NCBI GenBank assembly: GCA_000466585.1
Contig: KE993473.1
Coordinates: 33,401-64,301 of the forward strand
Direction: 5' to 3'
Length of the DNA: 30,901 nucleotides
DNA from: Clostridiales bacterium oral taxon 876 str. F0540
Lineage (GTDB): Bacteria > Bacillota > Clostridia > Clostridiales > Clostridiaceae
Shown: positions 1 through 7,028 of the stretch, one piece after another
How positions within the stretch are numbered: position 1 is the stretch's first letter
Layout of the letters: each line of letters begins with the position of its first letter
Notes under the pieces: generated by a model
Databases searched by the model: none
The model's input: the letters and a program-made list of their open reading frames with translations, nothing else
Told to the model about the DNA's origin: nothing
Program-made: the position numbers and the translations under genes

Positions 1-50
1 CGCTCATAAGTTACCCGTTAAAGCCCATTTAGGGTTTAGCTTCCGTTTCA
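1..50 (-). promoter_or_regulatory. Structured 5'-leader element, copy A (cut by window edge)
   Basis: On the minus strand this is the 5' half of the repeated leader element described at 15837-15920. P1 lies at 17-40, here imperfect with one unpaired C, and has the family's UAAAU loop. The first arm of P2 (GGGTAACTTATGAGCG) runs off the left edge. The short ORF typical of the family is present at 11-28 on the minus strand (Met-Gly-Phe-Asn-Gly-stop). The gene it would serve lies beyond position 1. Only half the element is visible, so identity rests on P1, the conserved P1-P2 junction and the ORF. Confidence 0.7.
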
Positions 51-54
51 TTTA

Positions 55-732
55 TTAATTTATATTTGTTTCTTCTTTTTTATTAGATAAAACTTCTTTA
101 ATGACTTTTACATAGTCATCTATAAATTGATGCTCTACATCTCTTACATCAAATTTTAGCATTTTAAAGGCAAATTGTATAAAATACCCGCCAAAAACTA
201 CCATTATTACAGTTCCAAATCCTACACTTCCCCCTAATAAATAGCCGATTATCAAAGGCACAGCTTCAATGCAGCTTCTTATTAATTTAACAGGTTTGTT
301 GGTTTTCTTAGCTAATGCTACCATAAGTCCATCTCTAGGCCCGGAGCCTAAGCCTGCACCAATATAAAAGTAACAGGCAATTCCTATAATAAGCATTCCA
401 AGAAGCATCATTATTATTCTGGCTGCAATATTATTAAAAGAAGGTATTAGATGGTTAAGCATCAAAAGATCCATAAAGATACCTATAAACAGCATATTGA
501 ATATAGTTCCGATTCCGACCTTCTCCCCTGCTGCCCAGTCTATAGCCACAATAATTAATCCAATTATAATACTTGCCTGTCCCATTGTAATGCCGGTATG
601 TTTAGAAATTCCCTGATGAAAAGTATCCCATGGCGATAATCCTAAATTAGCATTAATAGTAAAAACTATCCCAACTGCATAAAGAAAAAGTCCTATAAAT
701 AATCTAACAAAAGTTAAAGCATATTTTTTCAC
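55..732 (-). CDS. YczE/YyaS/YitT-family integral membrane protein
   Basis: A 225-residue polytopic membrane protein with about five to six hydrophobic segments. It carries the family's paired glycine-rich motifs, Gly-Leu-Ser-Pro-Trp-Asp near residue 31 and Gly-Ser-Gly-Pro-Arg-Asp near residue 129, which look like an internal duplication. The ends are cytosolic-looking, with a charged C-terminal tail. The start is GTG at 732 with a GGAGG ten bases upstream. The gene is divergent from a MocR-type regulator, an association known from B. subtilis yczE/yczR, so the regulator probably controls it. A minus-strand promoter (TTGACT, TATAAT) lies in the intergenic region and overlaps repeated boxes. 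No substrate is established for the family; transport of a small molecule is inference. Confidence 0.85.
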   Translation of the reverse strand: MKKYALTFVRLFIGLFLYAVGIVFTINANLGLSPWDTFHQGISKHTGITMGQASIIIGLIIVAIDWAAGEKVGIGTIFNMLFIGIFMDLLMLNHLIPSFNNIAARIIMMLLGMLIIGIACYFYIGAGLGSGPRDGLMVALAKKTNKPVKLIRSCIEAVPLIIGYLLGGSVGFGTVIMVVFGGYFIQFAFKMLKFDVRDVEHQFIDDYVKVIKEVLSNKKEETNIN

Positions 733-772
733 TTAACAAGCCTCCATTAATTTTAATTTGATCTGTGATATG

Positions 773-803
773 ATTATAAAACAAAACACTGTATAACAGT
801 CAA
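773..803 (-). promoter_or_regulatory. Candidate promoter of the YczE-type gene
   Basis: Read on the minus strand there is a TTGACT -35 (798-803) and a TATAAT -10 (773-778). They are separated by 19 bases, slightly longer than the usual 17. The -35 overlaps the first GTATAACAGT box, which is where a dedicated regulator could act. Position and sequence are seen; use is inferred. Confidence 0.5.
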
Positions 804-820
804 ACGTCGAGTATAACAGT
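791..820. promoter_or_regulatory. Direct repeats, probable MocR operator
   Basis: GTATAACAGT occurs at 791-800 and again, identically, at 811-820. The copies are 20 bases apart, so they face the same side of the helix. A third related box (GTATAACACC) lies at 911-920. MocR-type regulators such as PdxR and GabR typically bind direct repeats in the divergent promoter region beside their own gene. The repeats sit over and just upstream of the -35 of the YczE-type gene. Confidence 0.5.
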
Positions 821-926
821 TGAATCATGAAAAACATATGTTTTAATGGTGTTTATAACTAAATTAAGATATGATATTATTATGATTTAAATAAATTATA
901 ATAAAACTGTGTATAACACCTCTAGA

Positions 927-1002
927 GTTAAAAGCCCTGAATAAACTTTTACAGCTTCCTAGCCAGTGATTTAATTTCTCGGTGCATCCGACTAAAAGGA
1001 GA
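927..1002 (+). promoter_or_regulatory. Possible degenerate copy of the structured leader element
   Basis: The leader of the MocR gene has a GTTAAAAG/CTTTTAC hairpin resembling P1 of the repeated element. It ends in GCATCCGACTAAAAGGAG, close to the family tail GTTCCGACAAAAGGAGG, directly before the start codon. The P2 hairpin and the five-codon ORF are not recognisable. A small TCGG/CCGA hairpin (978-990) sits instead just before the ribosome binding site. Treat as a diverged relative or a chance resemblance. Confidence 0.3.
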
Positions 1003-1009
1003 ATTATAT

Positions 1010-2503
1010 ATGAATATTGAAATTGATAGAAACAGTATAATAACTATAACTCAACAGCTATTTGAATTTTTTTCTGATAGAATTTTATCCGGATTATTTA
1101 AAGACGGTCAGCAGCTTCCTTCAATTAGGGCTCTGTCAAAGGAATTAAATATTAGTCCAATGACTATAGTAAAGGCTTACAATGAGTTGGAGAAAAACGG
1201 GCTTGCAGTTACTATACAAGGCAAAGGAACCTATGTTAATCAAAGAAATAACATAGAAAAACTTAACAGCTTCCCGGAGCATAACGATTTTCAATGGCAG
1301 ATGGGGATTCCAGACTATTTATCAAGATCACAATTTCAAAGCAACAGCAATTTGACCTATGGCAATAATATGTACAACCTATCAATTGCCTCAATAAATT
1401 ATAAGCTTCTGCCCACTCCTGATATTTTAAAGGACTCTTTAAGCTTAACAGAGCGTAACATCAAGTATCTTGCACAATATCCACCGGTTCAAGGGGATTA
1501 TGAATTTAGAAAAGTGTTAAGCAATTATTTAAAATCAAAAGAAATATTAACTACGCCTGAAAATATTTTGATAACAAGCGGTTCTCAGCAGGGAATAAGC
1601 CTTATAGCCAGTACCTTTGTTGGACCTGGAGATATTGTTGTTATGGAGACTCCTACTTACCCCGGAGCTATAGATTTGTTTAAAAGCAGAGGAGCTGTAA
1701 TTTTAACAGTACCTGTCGATAGTGAGGGCATGAGAACTGATATTTTAATGAGTTTATGCGACAAACATTCACCTAAAATTATATATACTATGCCAAACTT
1801 TCATAATCCAACGGGTTACAGCATGAGCCTTAGGCGAAAAGCTGAACTTCTTGATATAGCTAAGTTTAACAATAGTATCATTGTTGAGGATGATCCTTGG
1901 AGTGAAATTTCCTATAAAAAGGAAAAGATAAAATCAATAAAATCTATGGATACTGATGGACATGTTGTTTATATAAAGGGTTTAAGTAAAATCCTTGGTC
2001 CGGCATACAGACTCGCAGCAATTGTAGCTGAAGGCTCAATACTTTCAAGACTCATAAATGCAAAAGCTAATCATGACCTCGGAACTTCAATGCTAAACCA
2101 AAAGACGCTTTTAGACTTTATCAAGTCGAATAAGATGAACTCTTATCTAGAAAATCTGAATATGAAATTATTAAAAAGACGTGATAAGGTTATTGCTTTA
2201 TTGAAGCATAATGCACCCTCAGGAGTAAAATGGACTATACCTGAAGGTGGAATAAATCTCTGGATTACTCTCCCTAAAAGTTTAAATGTAGAAAAACTAT
2301 TATATCATTCAGTAACAACAAAAAATATTTCCTTCTTACCAGGAACTATATGCTATCCTAATGAAGTTGAGTTTAATCATCTTAGAATATGTTTTACCTA
2401 TTTAGATGAGGAGCATATTGAAAATATAATAGTAGAGCTTTGCAACCTGATGAAGCTGCTAAATTCAGATGAAAAGGGCAGCTGCTATGTACCTGTTATT
2501 TAG
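1010..2503 (+). CDS. MocR-type regulator, GntR HTH fused to class I aminotransferase domain (YczR-like)
   Basis: The 497-residue protein has an N-terminal GntR winged helix (about 8-77, with Leu-Pro-Ser-Ile-Arg at 36-40), a linker, and a fold-type I aminotransferase domain (about 120-485). The PLP lysine is Lys327 in Gly-Leu-Ser-Lys-Ile-Leu-Gly-Pro, followed by Arg334. The Asn-Pro-Thr-Gly motif is at 266-269 and the PLP-pyridine aspartate is Asp295. The usual Asp-x-Tyr is Asp-Pro-Trp here, so the residue that contacts the PLP hydroxyl is replaced by Trp297. Such proteins sense PLP or an amine with the aminotransferase fold and regulate a divergent gene, here the YczE-type protein. AAAGGAG precedes the ATG. 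Confidence 0.9.
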   Translation: MNIEIDRNSIITITQQLFEFFSDRILSGLFKDGQQLPSIRALSKELNISPMTIVKAYNELEKNGLAVTIQGKGTYVNQRNNIEKLNSFPEHNDFQWQMGIPDYLSRSQFQSNSNLTYGNNMYNLSIASINYKLLPTPDILKDSLSLTERNIKYLAQYPPVQGDYEFRKVLSNYLKSKEILTTPENILITSGSQQGISLIASTFVGPGDIVVMETPTYPGAIDLFKSRGAVILTVPVDSEGMRTDILMSLCDKHSPKIIYTMPNFHNPTGYSMSLRRKAELLDIAKFNNSIIVEDDPWSEISYKKEKIKSIKSMDTDGHVVYIKGLSKILGPAYRLAAIVAEGSILSRLINAKANHDLGTSMLNQKTLLDFIKSNKMNSYLENLNMKLLKRRDKVIALLKHNAPSGVKWTIPEGGINLWITLPKSLNVEKLLYHSVTTKNISFLPGTICYPNEVEFNHLRICFTYLDEEHIENIIVELCNLMKLLNSDEKGSCYVPVI

Positions 2504-2543
2504 TTTTATAGGTTCAACCTTCCTGAAGGAGAGTTTTTATTAA

Positions 2544-2572
2544 TGTACAAACCTTGCTAGTTTCTATATAAT
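2544..2572 (+). promoter_or_regulatory. Candidate sigma-A promoter for the 136-residue membrane protein
   Basis: TGTACA (2544-2549), a 17-base spacer and a perfect TATAAT (2567-2572) lie about 60 bases upstream of the start at 2631. This suggests the small membrane protein is transcribed on its own rather than from the MocR promoter. Confidence 0.5.
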
Positions 2573-2630
2573 AGAGTTAGCTTTATTTTCAGCTGATTCC
2601 TTTATGATTTTAAAGATAGGGAGATAAATT

Positions 2631-3041
2631 ATGTTAAAGAAGGTCTTTTATTGGATATCCATAATACTACAAGTACTTTTTGTAATTGCAGCTTATGTAA
2701 TACAATATTTTTCTATGAAAAGAATGGGAATGATGAGGTATGTGATATTTAAAAATCATGAATGGGAAGCACAATATCCTATAACTGCACTAAAATATGC
2801 TGCAATTATATTTTTAATAATACTATGCGTTGCTGCTATTTTATATGTAAAAACTAAAAAAGGTAATTATATTAAGGATAAAAAGGCTTTGCCAATGTTA
2901 ATAGCAAGCATAGTGCTTACTCTCATATTTGTGCTTTTCACCCTAATATTTTCTACCGGAAACTATCGTTCCTACTATTTTACCAGTTTGATATTAGCAA
3001 TTATTACACTTATACAGCATATAAAAATACTTTTAATTTAA
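2631..3041 (+). CDS. Small integral membrane protein, function unknown
   Basis: 136 residues with four predicted membrane spans (about 5-26, 53-73, 86-108 and 115-135). The N-terminus is basic, and a charged loop with His43 and Trp45 lies between spans one and two. I recognise no family motif. The start is ATG with GGGAG eight to twelve bases upstream. The gene has its own promoter and ends at a strong bidirectional terminator, so it is probably monocistronic. No function is proposed. Confidence 0.75.
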   Translation: MLKKVFYWISIILQVLFVIAAYVIQYFSMKRMGMMRYVIFKNHEWEAQYPITALKYAAIIFLIILCVAAILYVKTKKGNYIKDKKALPMLIASIVLTLIFVLFTLIFSTGNYRSYYFTSLILAIITLIQHIKILLI

Positions 3042-3050
3042 TTTCTACGT

Positions 3051-3090
3051 AAAAAATGTCTGAAAGCCTTTTAGGTAATCAGACATTTTT
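3051..3090. terminator. Bidirectional Rho-independent terminator
   Basis: A perfect 12-bp stem (AAAAATGTCTGA with TCAGACATTTTT) encloses a 15-base loop, with A and T runs on both sides. It lies between the convergent membrane protein gene and the rhodanese gene and can serve both. Confidence 0.85.
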
Positions 3091-3097
3091 ATTAAAC

Positions 3098-4111
3098 TTA
3101 TTTATGTTGAGCTGCGGCTTCTTGTGGTGTTATAGCCTGCACTGGATTCTTCTGATCCATCTGCCATACAAACCATCCGCCGTCATATAATTTTATGTTT
3201 GTCCAACCGTTCTCATAAGCCATTAAAAATGGAATAGTAGCTCTCCAGCCAGTACCGCAGTAAAATGCGATTTCGTTATCTTTTGTAACTCCTTGTTCTT
3301 TCCACATTCCTACAGCTTTATCGAAACTAATGAAGGTTCCATCGGCATTGCGGTAGTCAGTTTCATCATGACCCCATACAGCTCCTTTAGGTTCACCTGC
3401 TCTTTTTATATAGTCATATCCGCTTTTTTTGCCTTCAAATTCATCAAGGCTTCTTATACTTACCAATCTAAATTTATCATTTTTGGACATTTCAGCCTGT
3501 ACATCTTTAGGCATAGCTAAAACATACTCAGGATGAGCAGGTACAGCTGAACCAAAATCTTTAGTAGTTGCCTTTGGCTCTTCTATATCTTTGTTAGTAG
3601 CATATCCTGCTTTTGTCCATCCATTTAAGCCACCATTAACTACTTTTACATTTTCAACTCCAGCCCAAAGGCATGTAAATGCAACCCTAGTAGCACCTGA
3701 GTCAGCACCATAAACAATAACAGTAGTATCTTTTGTTATGCCGTAATTAGACATAACCTTTTTAATCTCATCACCTGTTCTTATATTCCAATAAGTTGAT
3801 TCTTCAATATCATCTGTATTCAGGTGCACTGCCCTTGGTATGTGTGCAGCTACGTAGTCTTTATCATCCTTAGCTGGACCCCATGCTGCTTCGATGATTT
3901 TGTAATCTTTTGATTCTGGCTGTTTACCATCAATTACACTTTTTACCCACTCTGGTGATACAAATACCTTTGTCTTCGCAACAGACTCAACAGCCTTAGT
4001 ATCTGCTTTAGTATCTGCTGGACTAGTTGGTTGGCTCTTAGAAGCACATCCAGTTGCAAATGAAGAAACCAAAGCTGCAAAAAGAAGGCCTATAAGTATT
4101 TTCTTTTTCAT
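3098..4111 (-). CDS. Two-domain rhodanese lipoprotein, YnjE-type sulfurtransferase
   Basis: The 337-residue precursor has a lipoprotein signal (lipobox Phe-Ala-Thr-Gly-Cys, lipidated Cys22), so it acts at the outer face of the membrane. Domain one (about 48-170) has Gly135 at the catalytic position (Tyr-Gly-Ala-Asp-Ser-Gly) and should be catalytically dead. Domain two (about 195-325) carries Cys285 in the loop Cys-Gly-Thr-Gly-Trp-Arg and is the likely persulfide-forming site. From memory, the same CGTGWR loop is found in E. coli YnjE, which has three rhodanese domains and an export signal. The downstream neighbours also match the ynj cluster. It probably transfers sulfane sulfur, or an analogue such as selenium, but the acceptor is unknown. 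A terminator follows. Confidence 0.9.
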   Translation of the reverse strand: MKKKILIGLLFAALVSSFATGCASKSQPTSPADTKADTKAVESVAKTKVFVSPEWVKSVIDGKQPESKDYKIIEAAWGPAKDDKDYVAAHIPRAVHLNTDDIEESTYWNIRTGDEIKKVMSNYGITKDTTVIVYGADSGATRVAFTCLWAGVENVKVVNGGLNGWTKAGYATNKDIEEPKATTKDFGSAVPAHPEYVLAMPKDVQAEMSKNDKFRLVSIRSLDEFEGKKSGYDYIKRAGEPKGAVWGHDETDYRNADGTFISFDKAVGMWKEQGVTKDNEIAFYCGTGWRATIPFLMAYENGWTNIKLYDGGWFVWQMDQKNPVQAITPQEAAAQHK

Positions 4112-4212
4112 AGTGTCACCCCTTAAAAATTTTCATGTCAAATATATTTATAACTTGAATTCCCAATGCATTATGATACACTATTGTCGAAAAATGGTCT
4201 AATAGATTTTTT

Positions 4213-4226
4213 TTATAGTACTATAA
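4213..4226. promoter_or_regulatory. 14-bp perfect palindrome upstream of the rhodanese gene
   Basis: TTATAGTACTATAA is a perfect palindrome about 100 bases upstream of the rhodanese start, flanked by A/T tracts. It could be an operator. A weak minus-strand promoter (TTAGAC, 18 bases, TATCAT) lies between it and the gene. Short A/T palindromes also arise by chance in such sequence, so confidence is low. Confidence 0.3.
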
Positions 4227-4312
4227 CCCACTATTTATTTTTTTAATAGAGCTTGTACTAACTTATAGAAAAACTATTTTTAAGAATATTTCTCTGTAAC
4301 TTCAATACTATA

Positions 4313-4897
4313 TCAATTTAATATTCGTTTTGCTTCAACTATACGCTGAGCAGCTGTAAAAAATACTGCTGCTGAAAACAGATTTGTTATTAAAACCAGC
4401 CACGGATTAAACAAGCTCATTAAAGAAAACATTATAAAGCCCTCTGTTCTTTCTGCCAAGCCTGCCTGGTAATAGAAGGACTTTATTCCTTTTTGATCTG
4501 AAAGAGCCCCTACAGTAAGGAAAATTGTCATTGAAAACAAAATGCATATAGTTAATATTAGTAAATAAATTCTTGAACTTGGAAACCTCATAGCCAACGC
4601 TATCACAATTGACATTTCAACTACCCTGTCAAAGGTTATATCCATAAGAGTTCCTAGTGCTGAAGTATTTTTACTTATTCTTGCCATTGAGCCGTCTACA
4701 GCATCTAAAAAGCCGGAAACCCAAAGAAGTATTACACCTATTAAGCTTAAGTCTAAGTATACGAAAACTCCGGACAATACTCCTATAAAAAAAGCAATAC
4801 CTGTTACATGATTAGGCTTTAAATTAAGCTTCAGCAGATCTTTTGCAGTTTTATCTATTATCGGGTTTACATACTTTCTTCCATATGTATCCAGCAT
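4313..4897 (-). CDS. CDP-alcohol phosphatidyltransferase (YnjF-like)
   Basis: A 194-residue membrane enzyme. The complete family signature is present: Asp65, Asp68-Gly69, Ala72-Arg73, Gly82, Asp86 and Asp90, with the standard spacings. These residues bind the metals and the CDP-diacylglycerol in enzymes that transfer a phosphatidyl group to an alcohol. About five to six membrane spans surround the signature. The alcohol acceptor cannot be read from the sequence. Its start overlaps the stop of the TVP38 gene (TAATG), so the two are translationally coupled in an operon with the Fe-S protein. In E. coli ynjF sits in the equivalent cluster. Its role there is unknown, and it need not be the housekeeping PgsA or PssA. 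Confidence 0.9.
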   Translation of the reverse strand: MLDTYGRKYVNPIIDKTAKDLLKLNLKPNHVTGIAFFIGVLSGVFVYLDLSLIGVILLWVSGFLDAVDGSMARISKNTSALGTLMDITFDRVVEMSIVIALAMRFPSSRIYLLILTICILFSMTIFLTVGALSDQKGIKSFYYQAGLAERTEGFIMFSLMSLFNPWLVLITNLFSAAVFFTAAQRIVEAKRILN

Positions 4898-5586
4898 TAC
4901 AAATTCTCCTCTCCGGGTTTATTTATATCACCAATAATTCTTTGAGAAATTTTCTTCTTAAACAATGCCGAAACCACTAAAAGTATTATAAGCAGCGCTA
5001 TGGATATATAAAACTGAAAACTTCCTATCTCTAAAGACTTGTCGCCTATATTTGAAAATACCATTACTCCGGGAATTATACCTAATAAAGTAGCTAATAA
5101 AAAATCTTTATACTTCACTTCGGACAAGCCAGCACTATAGCTTATTACATCAAAAGGCACCAGTGGTATTAGCCTTAAAACAAGTATAGCCCAAAAGCCC
5201 TTTTCCTGAGTATGCTTACCTAATATAGAAATATCCTTCTTAATAAATCTTTTTATAACATCCTGTCCTAGATATCTTGCTATAAAGAAAGCCAGAGTGC
5301 CTCCGCATAAGGCTCCTATTATAGTTAACAGACTGCCTTTAATAAGTCCGAAAGCCATCCCACCAGCAATAGCAAGCACTGAATCCGGGAAAAAGGTTAG
5401 CGGAACAAAGGTAAAAAGCACTATATAAACTATAGGGGCAAGCATTCCAAGAGAATCTAAAAACAGCTTAATATCCTTAGAGCTATAGCTTTTAAATACA
5501 TCAAGTCTGTTTAGGAAATACACAACCAAAGCTATAACCGCTATGAGGCTAATATATTTAATTCCTTTCACATAATTCTTTTTCAT
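4897..5586 (-). CDS. TVP38/TMEM64 (VTT/DedA-like) membrane protein (YdjX/YdjZ-like)
   Basis: 229 residues with an N-terminal span (about 10-26) and the VTT domain (about 65-190). Diagnostic features are the Phe-Phe-Pro-Asp re-entrant-like segment near 65, the Gly-rich Phe-Ile-Ala-Arg helix near 101-104, and Leu-Arg-Leu-Ile-Pro-Leu-Val-Pro-Phe with Ser-Tyr-Ser-Ala-Gly just after. DedA-superfamily proteins are linked to lipid scrambling and membrane homeostasis. Lying directly upstream of, and overlapping, a phosphatidyltransferase gene, it fits a lipid-related role, but that is inference. A second TVP38 protein lies at the far end of the rightward operon, mirroring the two such genes (ydjX, ydjZ) of E. 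coli. Confidence 0.9.
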   Translation of the reverse strand: MKKNYVKGIKYISLIAVIALVVYFLNRLDVFKSYSSKDIKLFLDSLGMLAPIVYIVLFTFVPLTFFPDSVLAIAGGMAFGLIKGSLLTIIGALCGGTLAFFIARYLGQDVIKRFIKKDISILGKHTQEKGFWAILVLRLIPLVPFDVISYSAGLSEVKYKDFLLATLLGIIPGVMVFSNIGDKSLEIGSFQFYISIALLIILLVVSALFKKKISQRIIGDINKPGEENL

Positions 5587-5602
5587 AACTTCAAATCTCC
5601 TG

Positions 5603-6748
5603 TTATTTATTGAGCTTATTTATAAGTCTCACTCCATTATATCTATTAATCCAGCTTTTTAAAGTGCCCTGACCGCTTTGACTAAAATCCTTGCTTGTAT
5701 ATATTTCTTCATTAAATAGCAAATCCAGAATATGAACAGCCTGCTTTCCTCCTCTTATAAGGGATTGAACACACTCTTCACAATAAGTTACAAAATAATT
5801 TGATTCAGCTTGATTAGCTACCTTTTTCATGTGTTTTAGCGCCAGCTCATTATTGGTTACACCGAGCATCCCGCCTGATCCGCAGCATAGAGTGTTATTT
5901 CTCGTATATTTTAACTCTTCTATTTCGATGCCAAGCATAGTTAATATATTTCTTACAGAAGTATGAATTTTATCTTCCTTTCTAGTTGGACAAGGATCGT
6001 GAAGAGCAAATCTAATACCTAGCTCTCTGCCTCTATTTTTTACACCGCTAGGAACGCCTTCCTTTGCAATAACCTCCCATAAGGAGGTAACCTTTATATC
6101 TGGGCTGTGCTTAGAGATTATTTTATAGCAGTTTTGGCAGGCTGTTATAACTTCTTTAACCTTTCCTGTTTCAAAGTCAGCTTTAACCTTTGAATAATAA
6201 TGCTCAAAGGCAGCTTCATCTCCCATAGATTGAGTTGGCTTTCCACAGCACTTCAATAGTATATCTGTGCCCGGAAGCTTTTCATTTAAATATTCATAAA
6301 CCTTTAAAACTAACTCTGGGCTATAAGCAGTTAAGCTGCAGCCGGGAAAGAATACTCTTTCAGCGTTTGAGCCTTGCTGGCTCTTTATACTAGTAGTAAA
6401 CAGCTTTGAAAAACTGTTCTTTTGGTGGTAATTCACTGTAGCCCTGCCAAATTCCTTTGGTACTCCTTTATTTTGAAGTACAATAAACCTTCGAAGATCA
6501 AAAAAGAGCTCATTAAGGTCAACCTTCTTAGGACAAACCTCTGTGCAATAACCGCATAAAGCACATGAGTAAGGTATTTCGGTCTTTATTGCTTTATTTT
6601 CCACTGCATCCTTTAATAACTCTTTTGGAGTATTGCAATAAGTATCTAACATAGGACAATTCTTCATGCACAGCTTGCAACCATTACATTTATCCTGTTC
6701 AACTTTTATCTTTTCTATAACTTCTCTCGATAGTTTCAGCTCTTTCAT
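5603..6748 (-). CDS. Fe-S oxidoreductase with two 4Fe-4S sites and two CCG domains (GlpC/HdrB-like)
   Basis: The 381-residue protein begins with a 2[4Fe-4S] ferredoxin domain (Cys21, 24, 27, 31 and Cys62, 65, 68, 72, each set followed by Pro). Two cysteine-rich CCG domains follow: Cys-Cys-Gly-Lys-Pro then Cys-Gln-Asn-Cys, and Cys-Cys-Gly-Ser-Gly-Gly then Cys-Glu-Glu-Cys. This layout is that of GlpC and of HdrD/HdrB-type subunits, which pass electrons to quinones or disulfide-type substrates. No flavin or NAD site is visible, so a partner is needed. It is first in the leftward operon with TVP38 and the phosphatidyltransferase, and occupies the place of the Fe-S protein YdjY in E. coli. GGAAGGG precedes the ATG. 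A terminator-like hairpin lies in its leader. Confidence 0.9.
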   Translation of the reverse strand: MKELKLSREVIEKIKVEQDKCNGCKLCMKNCPMLDTYCNTPKELLKDAVENKAIKTEIPYSCALCGYCTEVCPKKVDLNELFFDLRRFIVLQNKGVPKEFGRATVNYHQKNSFSKLFTTSIKSQQGSNAERVFFPGCSLTAYSPELVLKVYEYLNEKLPGTDILLKCCGKPTQSMGDEAAFEHYYSKVKADFETGKVKEVITACQNCYKIISKHSPDIKVTSLWEVIAKEGVPSGVKNRGRELGIRFALHDPCPTRKEDKIHTSVRNILTMLGIEIEELKYTRNNTLCCGSGGMLGVTNNELALKHMKKVANQAESNYFVTYCEECVQSLIRGGKQAVHILDLLFNEEIYTSKDFSQSGQGTLKSWINRYNGVRLINKLNK

Positions 6749-6773
6749 ATTTTCCCTTCCATTAACAAAAATA

Positions 6774-6817
6774 AGCCTCTATTTAGTTTAGCACGTATCC
6801 GTAGCTAAATAGAGGCT
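6774..6817 (-). terminator. Terminator-like hairpin in the leader of the Fe-S operon (possible attenuator)
   Basis: Read on the minus strand, a 13-bp perfect stem (AGCCTCTATTTAG with CTAAATAGAGGCT) is followed by TATTTTTG and then, about 25 bases later, the ATG of the Fe-S gene. Inside the loop, TAGC and GCTAAA allow an alternative pairing with the same strands. A terminator here would stop transcripts of the downstream operon unless relieved, so attenuation is plausible. It could also be a terminator for transcripts from elsewhere, but the genes are divergent, so nothing obvious needs ending here. Confidence 0.55.
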
Positions 6818-6950
6818 CTTTATTCCATTAATCTAGAATAAACTAAATATCAAATACCAAAACTATATTAACATAGCTTGGCTACAATTCACTATAGAAG
6901 TTTTTAATAAACAACTTATCAACTATTAATTTTATCTATACTTCAATTTT

Positions 6951-6979
6951 GTTATCAATATGTAAAGTTATGATATAAT
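6951..6979 (+). promoter_or_regulatory. Candidate promoter of the YnjB-like operon
   Basis: A perfect TATAAT (6974-6979) lies 50 bases upstream of the lipoprotein start. The -35 at 17-base spacing (GTTATC, 6951-6956) is poor, so the site may rely on an activator or on the neighbouring TTTTGTT. No other good -10 is closer to the gene. Confidence 0.4.
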
Positions 6980-7028
6980 TACTAAGGTTTCTTTATGTAA
7001 AACTATTATTTATTTGGGGGTAGTAAAT

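Noticed and set aside
2504..2543. Terminator directly after the MocR gene
   Set aside because: Only a CCTTC/GAAGG hairpin with a two-base loop is present, too tight to form, although a T run follows.
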